Part shown: positions 1 through 8,713 of the stretch, piece after piece
Layout of the letters: each line of letters starts with the position of its first letter
How positions within the stretch are numbered: position 1 is the first letter of the stretch
NCBI GenBank assembly: GCA_002433075.1
Contig: DJHM01000061.1
Span: 154,482-218,481, forward strand
From: Latescibacteria bacterium UBA6620
GTDB lineage: Bacteria > Latescibacterota > UBA2968
DNA length: 64,000 bases
Direction of reading: 5' to 3'
Notes under the pieces: generated by a model
Seen by the model: only the letters and a program-made list of their open reading frames with translations
Databases searched by the model: none
Told to the model about the DNA's origin: nothing
Program-made: the position numbers and the translations under genes

Positions 1-118
1 GCTGACATTAGCCTTCGGCGCAGCTCTTGTCCTATCAGGAGATTGTCAAGCAACCCCATCGTCGGCTGTTGCCCACACTTCTGCGTGAAGAACCACAGAA
101 TCACAAAAGGAATCGGAA

Positions 119-895
119 GTGAGCTACGTTGAACGACTGTTTTCACTGACCGGTAAAACGGCGCTTGTGACTGGAGCCAGCCGCGGACTGGGCAGGGGCA
201 TCGCCAGAGCGCTGCTCGAGGCGGGAGCGGAATGCATCCTCGTGTCGGCGAACGCCGAGCGACTTCAGGCGGCTGCGGACGAACTCTCGGGCAGTGGCAC
301 CATCGCAGGAACCTTCCCCTGCGACCTCACCAGCAGAGACCAGATCGGCGGCCTGATCGAGTCGGTGAAAGACCGTTGCGAACGATTGGACATCCTCGTC
401 AACTGCGCGGGAACCACGGGCGGCTATCATACTTTCGACTACCCGGAAGAAGAGTGGGATCGGACCCTCCGCATCCACGTCGATGCGCCTTTCTTCCTCG
501 CCCGCGGCCTTGGACCCCTGATGGCGGAAGGCGGCGGTGGATCGATCGTCAACATCACGAGCATCAACGCAGAGCGAGGATTCCCGGACAATCCTTCATA
601 TGTTGCAGCCAAAGGCGCCCTCAAGCAGTTGACCAAGGGGCTTGCCGAGGATCTCGGACCTCACGGCATCCGCGTGAACAACGTGGGCCCTGGCTATTTC
701 CGAACCGATATGACCAGCGGAAGCTGGGACGACGCTGAACGTCGCGCACAAAGGTCGAACAAAACCATTCTCGGCCGCTGGGGCGAACCGGAGGACCTTG
801 CGGGAACGATCATCCTCCTCGCGTCCAACGCCTCCTCCTACATCACGGGTCAGGACATCTACGTCGATGGAGGATGGCTGACGCGGGGGCTGTAG
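119..895 (+). CDS. Short-chain dehydrogenase/reductase (SDR)
   Basis: A 258-residue classical SDR, a cytosolic NAD(P)-dependent oxidoreductase. The cofactor motif TGASRGLG lies at residues 18-25, NCAG near 95, and the catalytic set is S148, Y161 and K165 (YVAAK). The C-terminus ends in the usual GQDIYVDGG. Length is normal for the family. The start is GTG, preceded by AAAGGA about 8 nt upstream. The closest named families are gluconate 5-dehydrogenase and FabG-like reductases; the substrate cannot be read from the sequence. The next gene, a Gfo/Idh dehydrogenase on the same strand, suggests sugar or sugar-acid oxidation. Confidence 0.9.
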   Translation: MSYVERLFSLTGKTALVTGASRGLGRGIARALLEAGAECILVSANAERLQAAADELSGSGTIAGTFPCDLTSRDQIGGLIESVKDRCERLDILVNCAGTTGGYHTFDYPEEEWDRTLRIHVDAPFFLARGLGPLMAEGGGGSIVNITSINAERGFPDNPSYVAAKGALKQLTKGLAEDLGPHGIRVNNVGPGYFRTDMTSGSWDDAERRAQRSNKTILGRWGEPEDLAGTIILLASNASSYITGQDIYVDGGWLTRGL

Positions 896-970
896 CGTTG
901 TCTTCACGGCGTCCCCGTGCGGCCACCTTCTGAGAATACCGGGGCCGATCGTCTATCCACGTGAAACACT

Positions 971-995
971 CGCCCCTGTGCTATGCACAGGGGCG
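971..995. repeat. REP-like palindrome (TAT loop)
   Basis: Perfect 11-bp arms, CGCCCCTGTGC and its complement, flank a TAT loop. It belongs to the dispersed palindrome family also seen at 5305-5441, 51936, 58691 and 62831-62960. It ends 2 nt before the GAGAGGAA ribosome binding site of the next gene, so a hairpin in the mRNA would sit directly against the initiation region. Confidence 0.8.
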
Positions 996-1009
996 CAGAG
1001 AGGAACCGC

Positions 1010-2116
1010 ATGCCCAAATACAAAGCAGCCGTCATCGGAACAGGTCGCATGGGTGGGCTCATCGAGGATGAGCTCGATCCCAACCAGTGGACGATCCCCT
1101 ACGGTCACTTCAGCGCCTACGGCGCCATCGAGGAGACCGAGGTGGTCGCCGTCGCCAACCGGGGCGAAGAGCGGCTGAAGCGCTTCGTCGATCGGTTCGG
1201 CATCACGAATACGTATCTCGACTATCGTGAGATGATCGAAAAGGAAAAACCGGACATCGTCAGCGTCACGACGCCTTCCTTCGCCCGTGCCGATCCCATC
1301 ATCTTCTGCGCCGAAAACGGTGTCCGCGGCATCTACTCCGAGAAAGGTCTCTGCGCGTCGCTCGAAGAGGCGGACCGGATCGCTACCGCGTGTAAAGCCA
1401 ACGACATCGCCTTCAACTGGGGCGCCATGCGACGCCACCACGACGGCTTCAAGCGCATGCGCGATACGATCCTCGCTGGCGACATCGGAGAACCTCGCTA
1501 CGCCCTGATGTTCTCCTACACCGACATCATCAAGCACCACCCGCACACCATCGACCTCGTCGCCATGCTCCTCGGCGACCCAGACCCGCGCTGGGCCGAA
1601 GGACGATTCGCCGATCCCAACAGTCTGCTGGCAGGGGATGGAGCCAAACAACGTCCGCGCGCCTATCCCGACTACGATGCGGAAAAGCACGCCTTCATCC
1701 CGCCGGAGGGTGAAGAAATCGCTGACCCGATGGTTGACTTCTTCCGGGTCGGCTATGGTAACGGCGCCGAGGGGCACTTCATCCCCATGTCCGGGCTCTT
1801 CGACATCGAGGTCTACGGGACCGAAGGACGCGCCTACGCCTGGGACAACGGGGACGTCATTCGAGTCCGACGGGGCACGCGCAAGGAAAGTGCCGTCGAC
1901 GAACGAACCATCAAGCCGACCGGCGAAAGCCCCACCGTCTCGACGATCCGGAACATCATTCAGCAGCTGGAGACGGGTGAACAAACTTCCGGCAACATCG
2001 ACACGACCATGCGGGCCGTGGAAACCCAGTTCGCTGTCGCTCATTCCCATCTGCAGGGGGGCACGCGGATCGATGTGCCCGTCGAGGACCGCTCCCTCTA
2101 CATCCCCGGCGGATAA
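1010..2116 (+). CDS. Gfo/Idh/MocA family oxidoreductase
   Basis: A 368-residue NAD(P)-dependent dehydrogenase. The N-terminal Rossmann motif is IGTGRMGG (glycines 10, 12 and 15), followed by the family's substrate domain. The usual EKP motif reads EKG (YSEKGLC). I place the start at the ATG at 1010 because GAGAGGAA lies 5-12 nt upstream; an in-frame ATG at 983 would start inside the palindrome. The members of this family oxidise or epimerise sugars, inositols and related polyols. The specific substrate is unknown. It follows the SDR gene by 114 nt and precedes a PhyH gene. Confidence 0.88.
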   Translation: MPKYKAAVIGTGRMGGLIEDELDPNQWTIPYGHFSAYGAIEETEVVAVANRGEERLKRFVDRFGITNTYLDYREMIEKEKPDIVSVTTPSFARADPIIFCAENGVRGIYSEKGLCASLEEADRIATACKANDIAFNWGAMRRHHDGFKRMRDTILAGDIGEPRYALMFSYTDIIKHHPHTIDLVAMLLGDPDPRWAEGRFADPNSLLAGDGAKQRPRAYPDYDAEKHAFIPPEGEEIADPMVDFFRVGYGNGAEGHFIPMSGLFDIEVYGTEGRAYAWDNGDVIRVRRGTRKESAVDERTIKPTGESPTVSTIRNIIQQLETGEQTSGNIDTTMRAVETQFAVAHSHLQGGTRIDVPVEDRSLYIPGG

Positions 2117-2225
2117 GCTTCACATTGCTCGAATCCCAAAGAGCCTTATGTTTTTGGTAGGCTCGCCCATGACATCTGGGTCCAGTCAAAGGCCACCCTG
2201 AGCGCGCCTGCCATGCCGGCCCGTC

Positions 2226-2290
2226 TTGCCTTTAGTGGCAAAGCCACGAAGGCAGAAACTCGCTTGCGAGCGAAGGCAGGAGTCAAAGGG
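2226..2290. repeat. Short intergenic hairpins
   Basis: The 231-nt gap between the Gfo/Idh and PhyH genes contains GTGGC-AAA-GCCAC and the palindrome CTCGCTTGCGAG within about 40 nt. No gene is visible. There is no T-run after either hairpin, so a terminator role is only possible. Confidence 0.4.
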
Positions 2291-2347
2291 GGGCCTGGCT
2301 ATCGAGAAATCATCCTCTCATTTCTAATCTGAGCAGCAGGAGCCGTC

Positions 2348-3214
2348 ATGCTGAAGGAAATCGTCGAAGACAAGCACGGGGACGACCCCTACGATCCGTC
2401 CCTCTACACGCCCACCGGAAAAGCGATCACGGTCGACGGCTTCGAAAACGTCACGGACGCCGAAATCGATCGATTCAAGGCGGACGGATACCTGGCCATC
2501 GAGCGTGCGTTTACACCGGATCAGATCGAAGACGCCGTTGTCGCGGTAGAAGAGATGATCGACGGGAAGAACGAGAAGTTCAACGGAAAGGGCGTGCTGT
2601 TCGAGCGAGGGGTCAAACAGAAGGTTATGGATGCACCCGAGGACGATCGAAAGACCTTCGTCCGCAAGCTTCAGAAGTGGATCGGTTTCGACGATCGGCT
2701 CGACCACTTTCACGTCAACCCCGACCTCCTCGACGTGCTGGGCCGCATCATGGGCGAACCGGCCAAGCTCTACAGTAACCAGGCCATGCAGAAGCCCGCC
2801 CACATCGGTCGAGAGAAACCCTGGCACCAGGATCACGCTTACTTCAATCTCCCCATGGACACGGAGATTGTCAGCGTGTGGATTTCGCTCCAGGAAGCCA
2901 ATCACGAGAATGGCTGCATGCACGTCATCCCCGGGTCGCACCTCGAGGGCCCCGTCGTCCACTTCCGTGTCCGCGACTGGCAGATCTGCGACACGGATAT
3001 CGCAAAAAATCGCGTAGTCGAAGTCGCGCTCCAGCCGGGCGGCATCCTCCTCTGGCACGGCCGGGTGCACCACGGCTCCCCCGCGAACCGTTCGGACAAG
3101 AGCCGCCGATCGCTCCAGATCCACTACATCCCCGAAAGTGTCGACCCGAACATCGTCACCCAGGAAGAGCGCCTCGCCGTCTATGGGTCGGAGGGCAAAG
3201 ACGTCAGCTGTTAA
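2348..3214 (+). CDS. Phytanoyl-CoA dioxygenase (PhyH) family protein
   Basis: A 288-residue member of the PhyH family, non-haem Fe(II)/2-oxoglutarate-dependent hydroxylases. The metal-binding HxD is in PWHQDHAYF (about H160 and D162). The distal His is in WHGRVHHGS (about 244) and the 2-oxoglutarate-contacting Arg is in the following RRSLQIHY. AGGAG lies 5 nt before the ATG. The substrate is unknown; bacterial members hydroxylate many small molecules. It stands alone on its transcript, with a bidirectional terminator-like hairpin downstream. Confidence 0.9.
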   Translation: MLKEIVEDKHGDDPYDPSLYTPTGKAITVDGFENVTDAEIDRFKADGYLAIERAFTPDQIEDAVVAVEEMIDGKNEKFNGKGVLFERGVKQKVMDAPEDDRKTFVRKLQKWIGFDDRLDHFHVNPDLLDVLGRIMGEPAKLYSNQAMQKPAHIGREKPWHQDHAYFNLPMDTEIVSVWISLQEANHENGCMHVIPGSHLEGPVVHFRVRDWQICDTDIAKNRVVEVALQPGGILLWHGRVHHGSPANRSDKSRRSLQIHYIPESVDPNIVTQEERLAVYGSEGKDVSC

Positions 3215-3333
3215 AGGAAACACGAAGTCGCGAAGAAAAGCACGCAAACGGTGGGAGCAGCCTCCGAGCTGAGAACTACGGGCGAACGGGTAGGACCGGC
3301 CTCCGGCCGGGAACGTGAACCGACAAAAGAAAG

Positions 3334-3364
3334 GGCGGCTGATATCAACAATCAATCAGCCGCC
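3334..3364. terminator. Bidirectional terminator-like hairpin
   Basis: Arms GGCGGCTGAT and ATCAGCCGCC (10 bp) enclose an 11-nt loop between two convergent genes. The left side is preceded by ACAAAAGAAA, which would act as the U-tract for the minus-strand transcript. The right side has only TTCGCTCGTTCT. Confidence 0.6.
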
Positions 3365-3442
3365 TTCGCTCGTTCTGCCAGCAATCGAGTTCGTAATCCG
3401 GGCAAAGCCGCTCAAATCGTGATTGCGAATCCCCGGCCGCCG

Positions 3443-3477
3443 TCTACTGTCCACCGTCCACCGTCCACCGCCCACCT
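3443..3477. repeat. Short tandem repeat (about 7-bp unit)
   Basis: Four to five imperfect copies of GTCCACC occur in the 302-nt gap between convergent genes. Apart from this and the hairpin at 3334-3364, I see nothing in the gap. Confidence 0.5.
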
Positions 3478-3516
3478 TCTCGAGAACGTAGGTGAACATC
3501 CGCACTCCGACGCGCC

Positions 3517-4491
3517 TCACTCGATCCTCACCACCCGCTCCCCCCTCGACGCCAGCGCCGCCCGATTCACCTTCAACGCCTGGACCGCCTCCTCCAGCGG
3601 GCAAAGGACCGGCTTCTCAACCGTACACGCCTCCACCATCCGCCTCGCCTGGCGACGGAACAGATCGTCCCGCTCCTGCAACAGCGGGTCGCTCCACGCC
3701 CACTCCGTCTCGCCCAGTCGCATCGTACCGTACCGATTGTTGTCTGACTCGAATCGGACGCTGCCGTCCTTTGCGTTGATCTGAACGGACGTCTCGTTCG
3801 GCGCACCGAATTGATTCAACGTCTGGTTCACCATCACGTTCCCCGCCCGAGCGGTCAGGTGCACCGTGTCCTCCACATCCACACCCTCGAGCGCCTGGTG
3901 CGCGTAGTCGCAGAACACCCATTCCAGCGGTCCCACCAAGTGCTGAATCATGTCGAAGGTGTGCGTCGCTCCGTCCTGGATCGCGCCGCCACCCGTACGA
4001 CGATCCGCGTAGTAGATGTCGCGATAGGCCGGACGGAACGTGGGAAAGTGCTGTCCGCCCGATGCGATCAGCTGCAGCGGCTCCCCATACGTCCGATCTT
4101 CGATCGTCTTCCGCATGGCCTGGAGGGCCGGATGGTTCCGGAACACGTAGGCGATGTTCAGAACCCTGCTCTGGGACGCTTCCCTCAACTCGTCGATCCG
4201 ATCGAGACTCGTGCTCAACGGCTTCTCGATCATCCAGGCCTTTGTGCAATCCCCGAAGGCCAGTGCGTGCTCGATGTGCAGGTTCGCAGGAGTCGCGATG
4301 ATGACCAGATCCCAGTCGCGCCGAACCGCCTCATCGATCGATGCGAATCCTTCGACCTCGTAGTCCTTCATCAGCCGTTCGCGCCGTTCGTCCAGCGACT
4401 CACAGATCGACACCACGCACGGCTCTGTCTGCTGGAAACAGCGCAGATGCCGTTCACCGATCGAGCCTCCACCCACACACAACACGTTCAT
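3517..4491 (-). CDS. Gfo/Idh/MocA family oxidoreductase
   Basis: A 324-residue NAD(P)-binding dehydrogenase. The N-terminus MNVLCVGGGSIGERH holds the GxGxxG-type motif, and MIEKPLS holds the EKP motif with the family lysine. I chose the ATG at 4491. An upstream in-frame GTG at 4518 would overlap the end of the preceding PhyH gene. The two genes are therefore only 16 nt apart and probably co-transcribed. The HxGGG-type stretch RRTGGGAIQDGATHTFDMIQHL is typical of the family's substrate domain. The substrate is not known; coupling to a PhyH enzyme is a recurrent arrangement in this window. Confidence 0.87.
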   Translation of the reverse strand: MNVLCVGGGSIGERHLRCFQQTEPCVVSICESLDERRERLMKDYEVEGFASIDEAVRRDWDLVIIATPANLHIEHALAFGDCTKAWMIEKPLSTSLDRIDELREASQSRVLNIAYVFRNHPALQAMRKTIEDRTYGEPLQLIASGGQHFPTFRPAYRDIYYADRRTGGGAIQDGATHTFDMIQHLVGPLEWVFCDYAHQALEGVDVEDTVHLTARAGNVMVNQTLNQFGAPNETSVQINAKDGSVRFESDNNRYGTMRLGETEWAWSDPLLQERDDLFRRQARRMVEACTVEKPVLCPLEEAVQALKVNRAALASRGERVVRIE

Positions 4492-4507
4492 CGAGGGGCC
4501 CCGTCCT

Positions 4508-5251
4508 TCATTCCTCACTCAGCTCTTTCACGTGTTGGGCCGAGGTTGCAAGGTATCTGGCGTAACTCTCTTCGTCCCTCTCGCAGCTCTCGCCCTTCAT
4601 GACCATCGCGAAAGCTCGACGGTGCCTCGTCGTCGACGTGTTCGGATCCGCCCTGTGGATAATGTTGCCGTGATGCACGGACGCGTCTCCCGGGTTCAGG
4701 ATCATGGCCACCTCATCCGCTTTCTCGTATTCAGCGATGTGCTGCGAGAATCCCAGGATAGACGACCGGGTATGCGACCGCACGCCGTCCTTGTGCGAGC
4801 CTCTTACGTAGCGTAGACACCCGTTCTCCTCATCAATCGGATCCATCGCAACCCAGATCGTCAGCACCTTCGGCGGAACGAGGTTGAAGTAGTAATTGTC
4901 CTGATGCGGGGGCGTCACGTGTTCCGTGTTCGGCGGTTTGTTGAACCATTCCGGCTCCCCGGCCTCCGCCCGTTCCCCCAGCAACGTCTCGGCAAGTTCT
5001 ACCCACGCAGGTGTCTTTCGATAGGCTTCGAAGAACGGATCGTGTCCCATGTTCTGCAATTGCTTGAGCGTCTCCGGCTTCGACCGATCCTGGTAGTAGG
5101 CGTCTCCCTGCCCAAGTGTGGGGACAATCTCGCGAATGTATCGGTCGAGATTTTCAGCAACCTCCGTAAACGCGTCCCCCGTGAGAAACTCGGGAACGAC
5201 CAGGAATCCATCCTCTTCGAATCTCTCTTTCAAAGCTCTCGCGTCATCCAT
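4508..5251 (-). CDS. Phytanoyl-CoA dioxygenase (PhyH) family protein
   Basis: A 247-residue PhyH protein. HxD is in TPPHQDNYYF, and the distal His/Arg region is DASVHHGNIIHRADP followed by RHRRAF. The true start is the ATG at 5251 (MDDARALKERF), with GAGG about 6 nt upstream. The frame stays open far upstream, but that extension is antisense to the transporter gene and is not protein-like. Expected activity is Fe(II)/2-oxoglutarate-dependent hydroxylation of an unknown substrate. It is the first gene of a two-gene unit with the Gfo/Idh gene at 3517-4491. Confidence 0.9.
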   Translation of the reverse strand: MDDARALKERFEEDGFLVVPEFLTGDAFTEVAENLDRYIREIVPTLGQGDAYYQDRSKPETLKQLQNMGHDPFFEAYRKTPAWVELAETLLGERAEAGEPEWFNKPPNTEHVTPPHQDNYYFNLVPPKVLTIWVAMDPIDEENGCLRYVRGSHKDGVRSHTRSSILGFSQHIAEYEKADEVAMILNPGDASVHHGNIIHRADPNTSTTRHRRAFAMVMKGESCERDEESYARYLATSAQHVKELSEE

Positions 5252-5304
5252 ATCTCGCCTCGTTGTGTGAGGTGACAGCCTTACTCCATCAAATTCGATT
5301 CTGG

Positions 5305-5441
5305 CGTCCTCGTGCAGAGCACGAGGACGAGCAACCGCTATAGGTGGACAGGGGGCCGGTCCTCGGGGAGGCTTCGATACCGGGCCCCTCCCTGTGTGAG
5401 AACGACGTATTGTGCTCGCCCCTGTGCTCTGCACAGGGGCG
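5305..5441. repeat. Composite REPIN-like element, copy A
   Basis: Three inverted repeats lie in a row. At 5305-5329 arms CGTCCTCGTGC flank AGA. At about 5349-5396 an imperfect hairpin runs from ACAGGGGGCCGGT to ACCGGGCCCCTCCCTGT. At 5417-5441 arms CGCCCCTGTGC flank TCT. The outer palindromes have complementary loops, so they face each other. The whole aligns end to end with 62831-62960. The right palindrome begins 8 nt beyond the stop of the minus-strand transporter gene and could terminate it. Confidence 0.85.
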
Positions 5442-5448
5442 AAGGGTG

Positions 5449-6846
5449 TCACGCAAGAAATTTCGTATACAGAATCCACACCGCCAGACCCACCATCAGC
5501 AGGAAGCAGAACCACAGCAGCGCGTCCGCCTTCCACCCCGGCGCAATCCGTGGATCGAGGTGCCGGTAACGCAGATAGATCGTGCCACCGGCCATCAGCG
5601 GGTATTTGATCGCCTTGAACAGTTGCCCGACCGTCAGCATCCAGACCGGATTCTGAAAGTAGAAATACGCCGAAGCCGTCACCAGCGGCGTCACGACGGC
5701 CCAGACCCGAAGAATCTTCACCCGGGTTGGATAGTCGTTCTTTTCGATCAGCCCCATTACGACCATGCCGTCCGCGAACACACGGACGTTGGCGCCAAGA
5801 CCTGACACCGCGGTCGAGTAGAGTACGAAGAAGGCGCCGACAAGAAACAGCCAGAACGCCCACTCCCCGAGTGTCTCCGTATACATGTTGGACAGGATCG
5901 AGATCGTCTCGAGCCCATTCGGACGCGCATTGAGTCGGTAAAGCACCCCCGACCCAAGCATGTAAAATGGGATCGTCGCACAGGTCAGCAGAAGAAGCGT
6001 GAGCTTCACGTCTGTCTGCATCACCTTGATCCAGCCCTTCGCTCGGCTCACCCAGGCATCGGAATCCTCCGACGGGCCCGTGAATCGGGCGTAGCCCTTC
6101 TCGGCGCACCAGTAGGTATATGCCATCTGCTCGGACGTACTGACTCCCGTCCCCCCGAACATCGCCAGCGCTGCCACGATCGCGAACGCCGGGAATCCGA
6201 ACGTCAGCCCTCCCTGAACCTCCTCCCACGTGATGGCATACGGCGTCATCTGTAGAAGAATCGCGCACGTCACCGTGATAAGCGTGAACGTCACGACCAG
6301 GGTGGTCAGGAGTTTCTCGAGAAACTGATACGTGCCTGACAGGATGATCGTACAAGCCAGGGCCGCGAGAATGACCGTCCACCATTCTGAACCCAGGAAA
6401 GGCGCTGCGGAATGAATCGCCTGACCCGCACCCCCGTAGACGCCCCCGCCGACGAGCAAGTCGGGAATGATCCAGATCAGCCAGAAGTAGATGTACCAGG
6501 AAACCCGCTTCCCCCGAAAGGCCGGAAACTTCCCGGGCAAACGGTTAAATGCGTGGAGGAACGGCTCACCGGATGCGACCGTGAACCGACCCAGCTCTGC
6601 CTGAACGATGTTCTTGCTCCAGCAGCTGACGAGCACGAACCACAGCATCGAGAATCCCACGATCGATCCGAGCGTCGTCGTCAGAATGATCTCGCCGGAT
6701 CCGACAACGCCCCCGACCAGAATCAATCCCGGACCGAGAAACCGGAACCGTCCCTTGAAATCCGCCGGGGGTTCTTGAATCGCCTCGGTGGTGAGGGCGT
6801 AGGGATCATCCTCGTGGTGTTTGACAGTTTCTGTTGCTTCAGCCAA
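5449..6846 (-). CDS. Nramp-related membrane transporter
   Basis: An integral membrane protein of about 465 residues with roughly 11 hydrophobic segments, resembling the Nramp divalent-metal transporter superfamily. The first helix reads LGPGLILVGGVVGSGEIILTT. Canonical Nramp has DPGN at this place; here it is GSGE. The sixth-helix region GGTGVSTSEQMAY lacks the metal-binding MPH. It is therefore probably not a standard Mn/Fe importer; the substrate is unknown. I favour a TTG start at 6846, because AGGAGG lies 4 nt upstream. An ATG at 6882 would add 12 residues but has no clear ribosome binding site. It is divergent from the HpcH aldolase gene. Confidence 0.8.
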   Translation of the reverse strand: MAEATETVKHHEDDPYALTTEAIQEPPADFKGRFRFLGPGLILVGGVVGSGEIILTTTLGSIVGFSMLWFVLVSCWSKNIVQAELGRFTVASGEPFLHAFNRLPGKFPAFRGKRVSWYIYFWLIWIIPDLLVGGGVYGGAGQAIHSAAPFLGSEWWTVILAALACTIILSGTYQFLEKLLTTLVVTFTLITVTCAILLQMTPYAITWEEVQGGLTFGFPAFAIVAALAMFGGTGVSTSEQMAYTYWCAEKGYARFTGPSEDSDAWVSRAKGWIKVMQTDVKLTLLLLTCATIPFYMLGSGVLYRLNARPNGLETISILSNMYTETLGEWAFWLFLVGAFFVLYSTAVSGLGANVRVFADGMVVMGLIEKNDYPTRVKILRVWAVVTPLVTASAYFYFQNPVWMLTVGQLFKAIKYPLMAGGTIYLRYRHLDPRIAPGWKADALLWFCFLLMVGLAVWILYTKFLA

Positions 6847-7042
6847 AGTCCCTCCTGCTCGATCCTGCGGCGCACCACCCATCCGGCCACATCTCGTCGC
6901 TACGCAAGGTCGCCCAGACTGTGGCGCTCGTCAACTGGCGCACCCCAGTGCTCGGTAGTCACCCGTTTCCGCTTTCCCTTGCCTCCTCCGCGATCTCTGC
7001 GTTCCCTGCTTGAAGCTTTGTTCATCTACGGAAGGATTCACG

Positions 7043-7807
7043 ATGGAAGCCGCCAGAAAACTGATGGCGAAGGTCAATCAGGGGGAGATCACTACCGGCC
7101 TCCTCGCCACCGATCAGCTATGGCCCGAGTTGGTCGAGTATCTCCAGATGACCGACACGGACTACCTCGTCATCGACCAGGAACACGGTGCGCACAACAA
7201 CCACCTGGTGGCCCGGGTCTGCGCCATCGGTCGGATGGTCGATTTTCCGGTCCTCATCCGAACCATCGACACGGCCTACTCGACCATTCGACAGGCCATC
7301 GACCGTGGACCCTGTGGCTTCCTGCTCCCCAGCATCGAATCTGCAAAGCAGCTGGACGATGTCCGCGACAGCATCTACATGCCGCCGCGTGGCCAGCGTC
7401 GACCCGGCGGCCCCGGCAACTACTGGGTCCCGGACTTTCACTGCGAGACCTGGAAGCGGGAGGTTGAAGACAACTTCATCGTCCTCCCGCAGATCGAAAC
7501 GCAGATCGGACTCGATCACGTCGACGAAATTGCCGCCCACGAGATCACGACGGCTGTGGCGATCGGTCCCTACGACCTCTCCGCCGATCTCGGGGTGTGT
7601 TTCGAAATGGATCATCCGAAAGTGCAGGATGCCGTCGAGCGAATCCGTCGAGCGAGCGAGAACGCGGGCAAAACGATGTGGCGGATCGGCGATGGAGAGA
7701 CGCTCGCCCGGCAGGGGTATCACTTCCTCTGCATCGGAACACCCGAAGGAATCTTCCGCAACGCCCTGTCTCAACTCAACGCAGCCACGAAAGCTGACGG
7801 GAAGTAA
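7043..7807 (+). CDS. HpcH/HpaI family class II aldolase
   Basis: A 254-residue protein of the HpcH/HpaI (2-keto-3-deoxy-acid) aldolase family. These are cytosolic, metal-dependent enzymes that cleave keto-deoxy acids to pyruvate plus an aldehyde. Visible motifs are DYLVIDQEHG, VLIRTIDTAY (catalytic Arg), LLPSIES, LPQIETQIG (metal Glu) and IGPYDLSADLG (metal Asp). I chose the ATG at 7043, with GGAAGGA 6 nt upstream; an in-frame start at 7010 adds a non-conserved leader. It is followed 17 nt later by a PhyH gene and then a UxuA-like gene, so it is probably one operon for degrading a sugar acid. Confidence 0.9.
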   Translation: MEAARKLMAKVNQGEITTGLLATDQLWPELVEYLQMTDTDYLVIDQEHGAHNNHLVARVCAIGRMVDFPVLIRTIDTAYSTIRQAIDRGPCGFLLPSIESAKQLDDVRDSIYMPPRGQRRPGGPGNYWVPDFHCETWKREVEDNFIVLPQIETQIGLDHVDEIAAHEITTAVAIGPYDLSADLGVCFEMDHPKVQDAVERIRRASENAGKTMWRIGDGETLARQGYHFLCIGTPEGIFRNALSQLNAATKADGK

Positions 7808-7824
7808 GAGAGGAACACACGACC

Positions 7825-8706
7825 ATGTTGACACCCGAACAGCTCGAAACATTCGACCGCAACGGATGTCTCGTCATCGAGGATCTCTTCACCGAATCCG
7901 ACCTGCAGCCGGTAAAAGACGAGTTCAGCGCTGTCGTCGAACGAGAAGCGCAGAGGCTTCTGTCGGAAGGCAAGCTGAGCCATCTCTACGCAGACGAGTC
8001 CTTCGAGACACGGATGGCAAGGATTGCGACCGAAGCACCGGAGGCCGCAGCCGCCTTGCAGACAAGAGCCCACAAAGGGGACGCCCTCTTTGCCTTCCTG
8101 AAGCATCCCAAGATTCTGGATCGCGTAGAATCACTCGTCGGCGGGGACATTCTCTGTCACCCTTCCTACAACCTGCACCCGCGATTGCCGGGCGGCCAGA
8201 CCATCCCCCACCAGGACGCTGCCTACTATCTGTCCGACGCGGACGACACGCTCATCGTGGCGTGTCTGATTCCACTCGTCGACACGACCGAGGAGAACGG
8301 CTGTCTGTGGGTCGCCCGGGGACGTCACCGGGAAGGCGTGCTCCGCTACGAGTGGAGGGACGCGCTCTACATGCTCCCGGAGGAAGTGCCCGAGTCTCAG
8401 CGCGAGCCTCTTCCCACGCGTGCGGGCAGCATGGTCTTGTTCACGAGCATGGTGCCCCACGGATCCCTCGTGAACAACACCGACACGGTCCGATGGAGTA
8501 TGGACCTGCGTTACCAGGCGATGGGACAACCGACCGGCCGGTGGTATACGCCCGGCTTCGTCGCGCGATGTGCGTCCGATCCCGAAAAGGAAACACCCGA
8601 CTGTGCAACATGGGTCGCTGGCGTCGAACACGCCCTGGCAGAAGCGGATAAGCAGCCCGACCGAATCCGAATCCGCTGGGAGGGCGGCCCCAAGAACCTG
8701 AGGTGA
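7825..8706 (+). CDS. Phytanoyl-CoA dioxygenase (PhyH) family protein
   Basis: A 293-residue PhyH protein. HxD is in QTIPHQDAAYY, with EENGCLWVARGRHREG (the family's glycine-rich turn) after it, and VPHGSLVNNTDTVRW carries the distal His. AGAGGAA precedes the ATG. It is in operon with the aldolase (17 nt upstream) and a UxuA-like enzyme (7 nt downstream). This suggests that it oxidises an intermediate or substrate of the same acid-sugar route, which is inference. Confidence 0.9.
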   Translation: MLTPEQLETFDRNGCLVIEDLFTESDLQPVKDEFSAVVEREAQRLLSEGKLSHLYADESFETRMARIATEAPEAAAALQTRAHKGDALFAFLKHPKILDRVESLVGGDILCHPSYNLHPRLPGGQTIPHQDAAYYLSDADDTLIVACLIPLVDTTEENGCLWVARGRHREGVLRYEWRDALYMLPEEVPESQREPLPTRAGSMVLFTSMVPHGSLVNNTDTVRWSMDLRYQAMGQPTGRWYTPGFVARCASDPEKETPDCATWVAGVEHALAEADKQPDRIRIRWEGGPKNLR

Positions 8707-8713
8707 GGATGCC

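Noticed and set aside
953..2050. Long minus-strand frame of 365 codons opposite the Gfo/Idh gene; similar ones at 2324-3355, 30300-31484, 47911-49527 and 54263-55522
   Set aside because: They lie antisense to genes with clear motifs, have no family blocks or ribosome binding sites, and reflect the strong GC bias at third codon positions.
5252..6385. N-terminal extension of the PhyH frame ending at 4508
   Set aside because: It is antisense or off-frame over the transporter gene and the palindromes. The PhyH family starts at MDDARALKERF, where GAGG is well placed.
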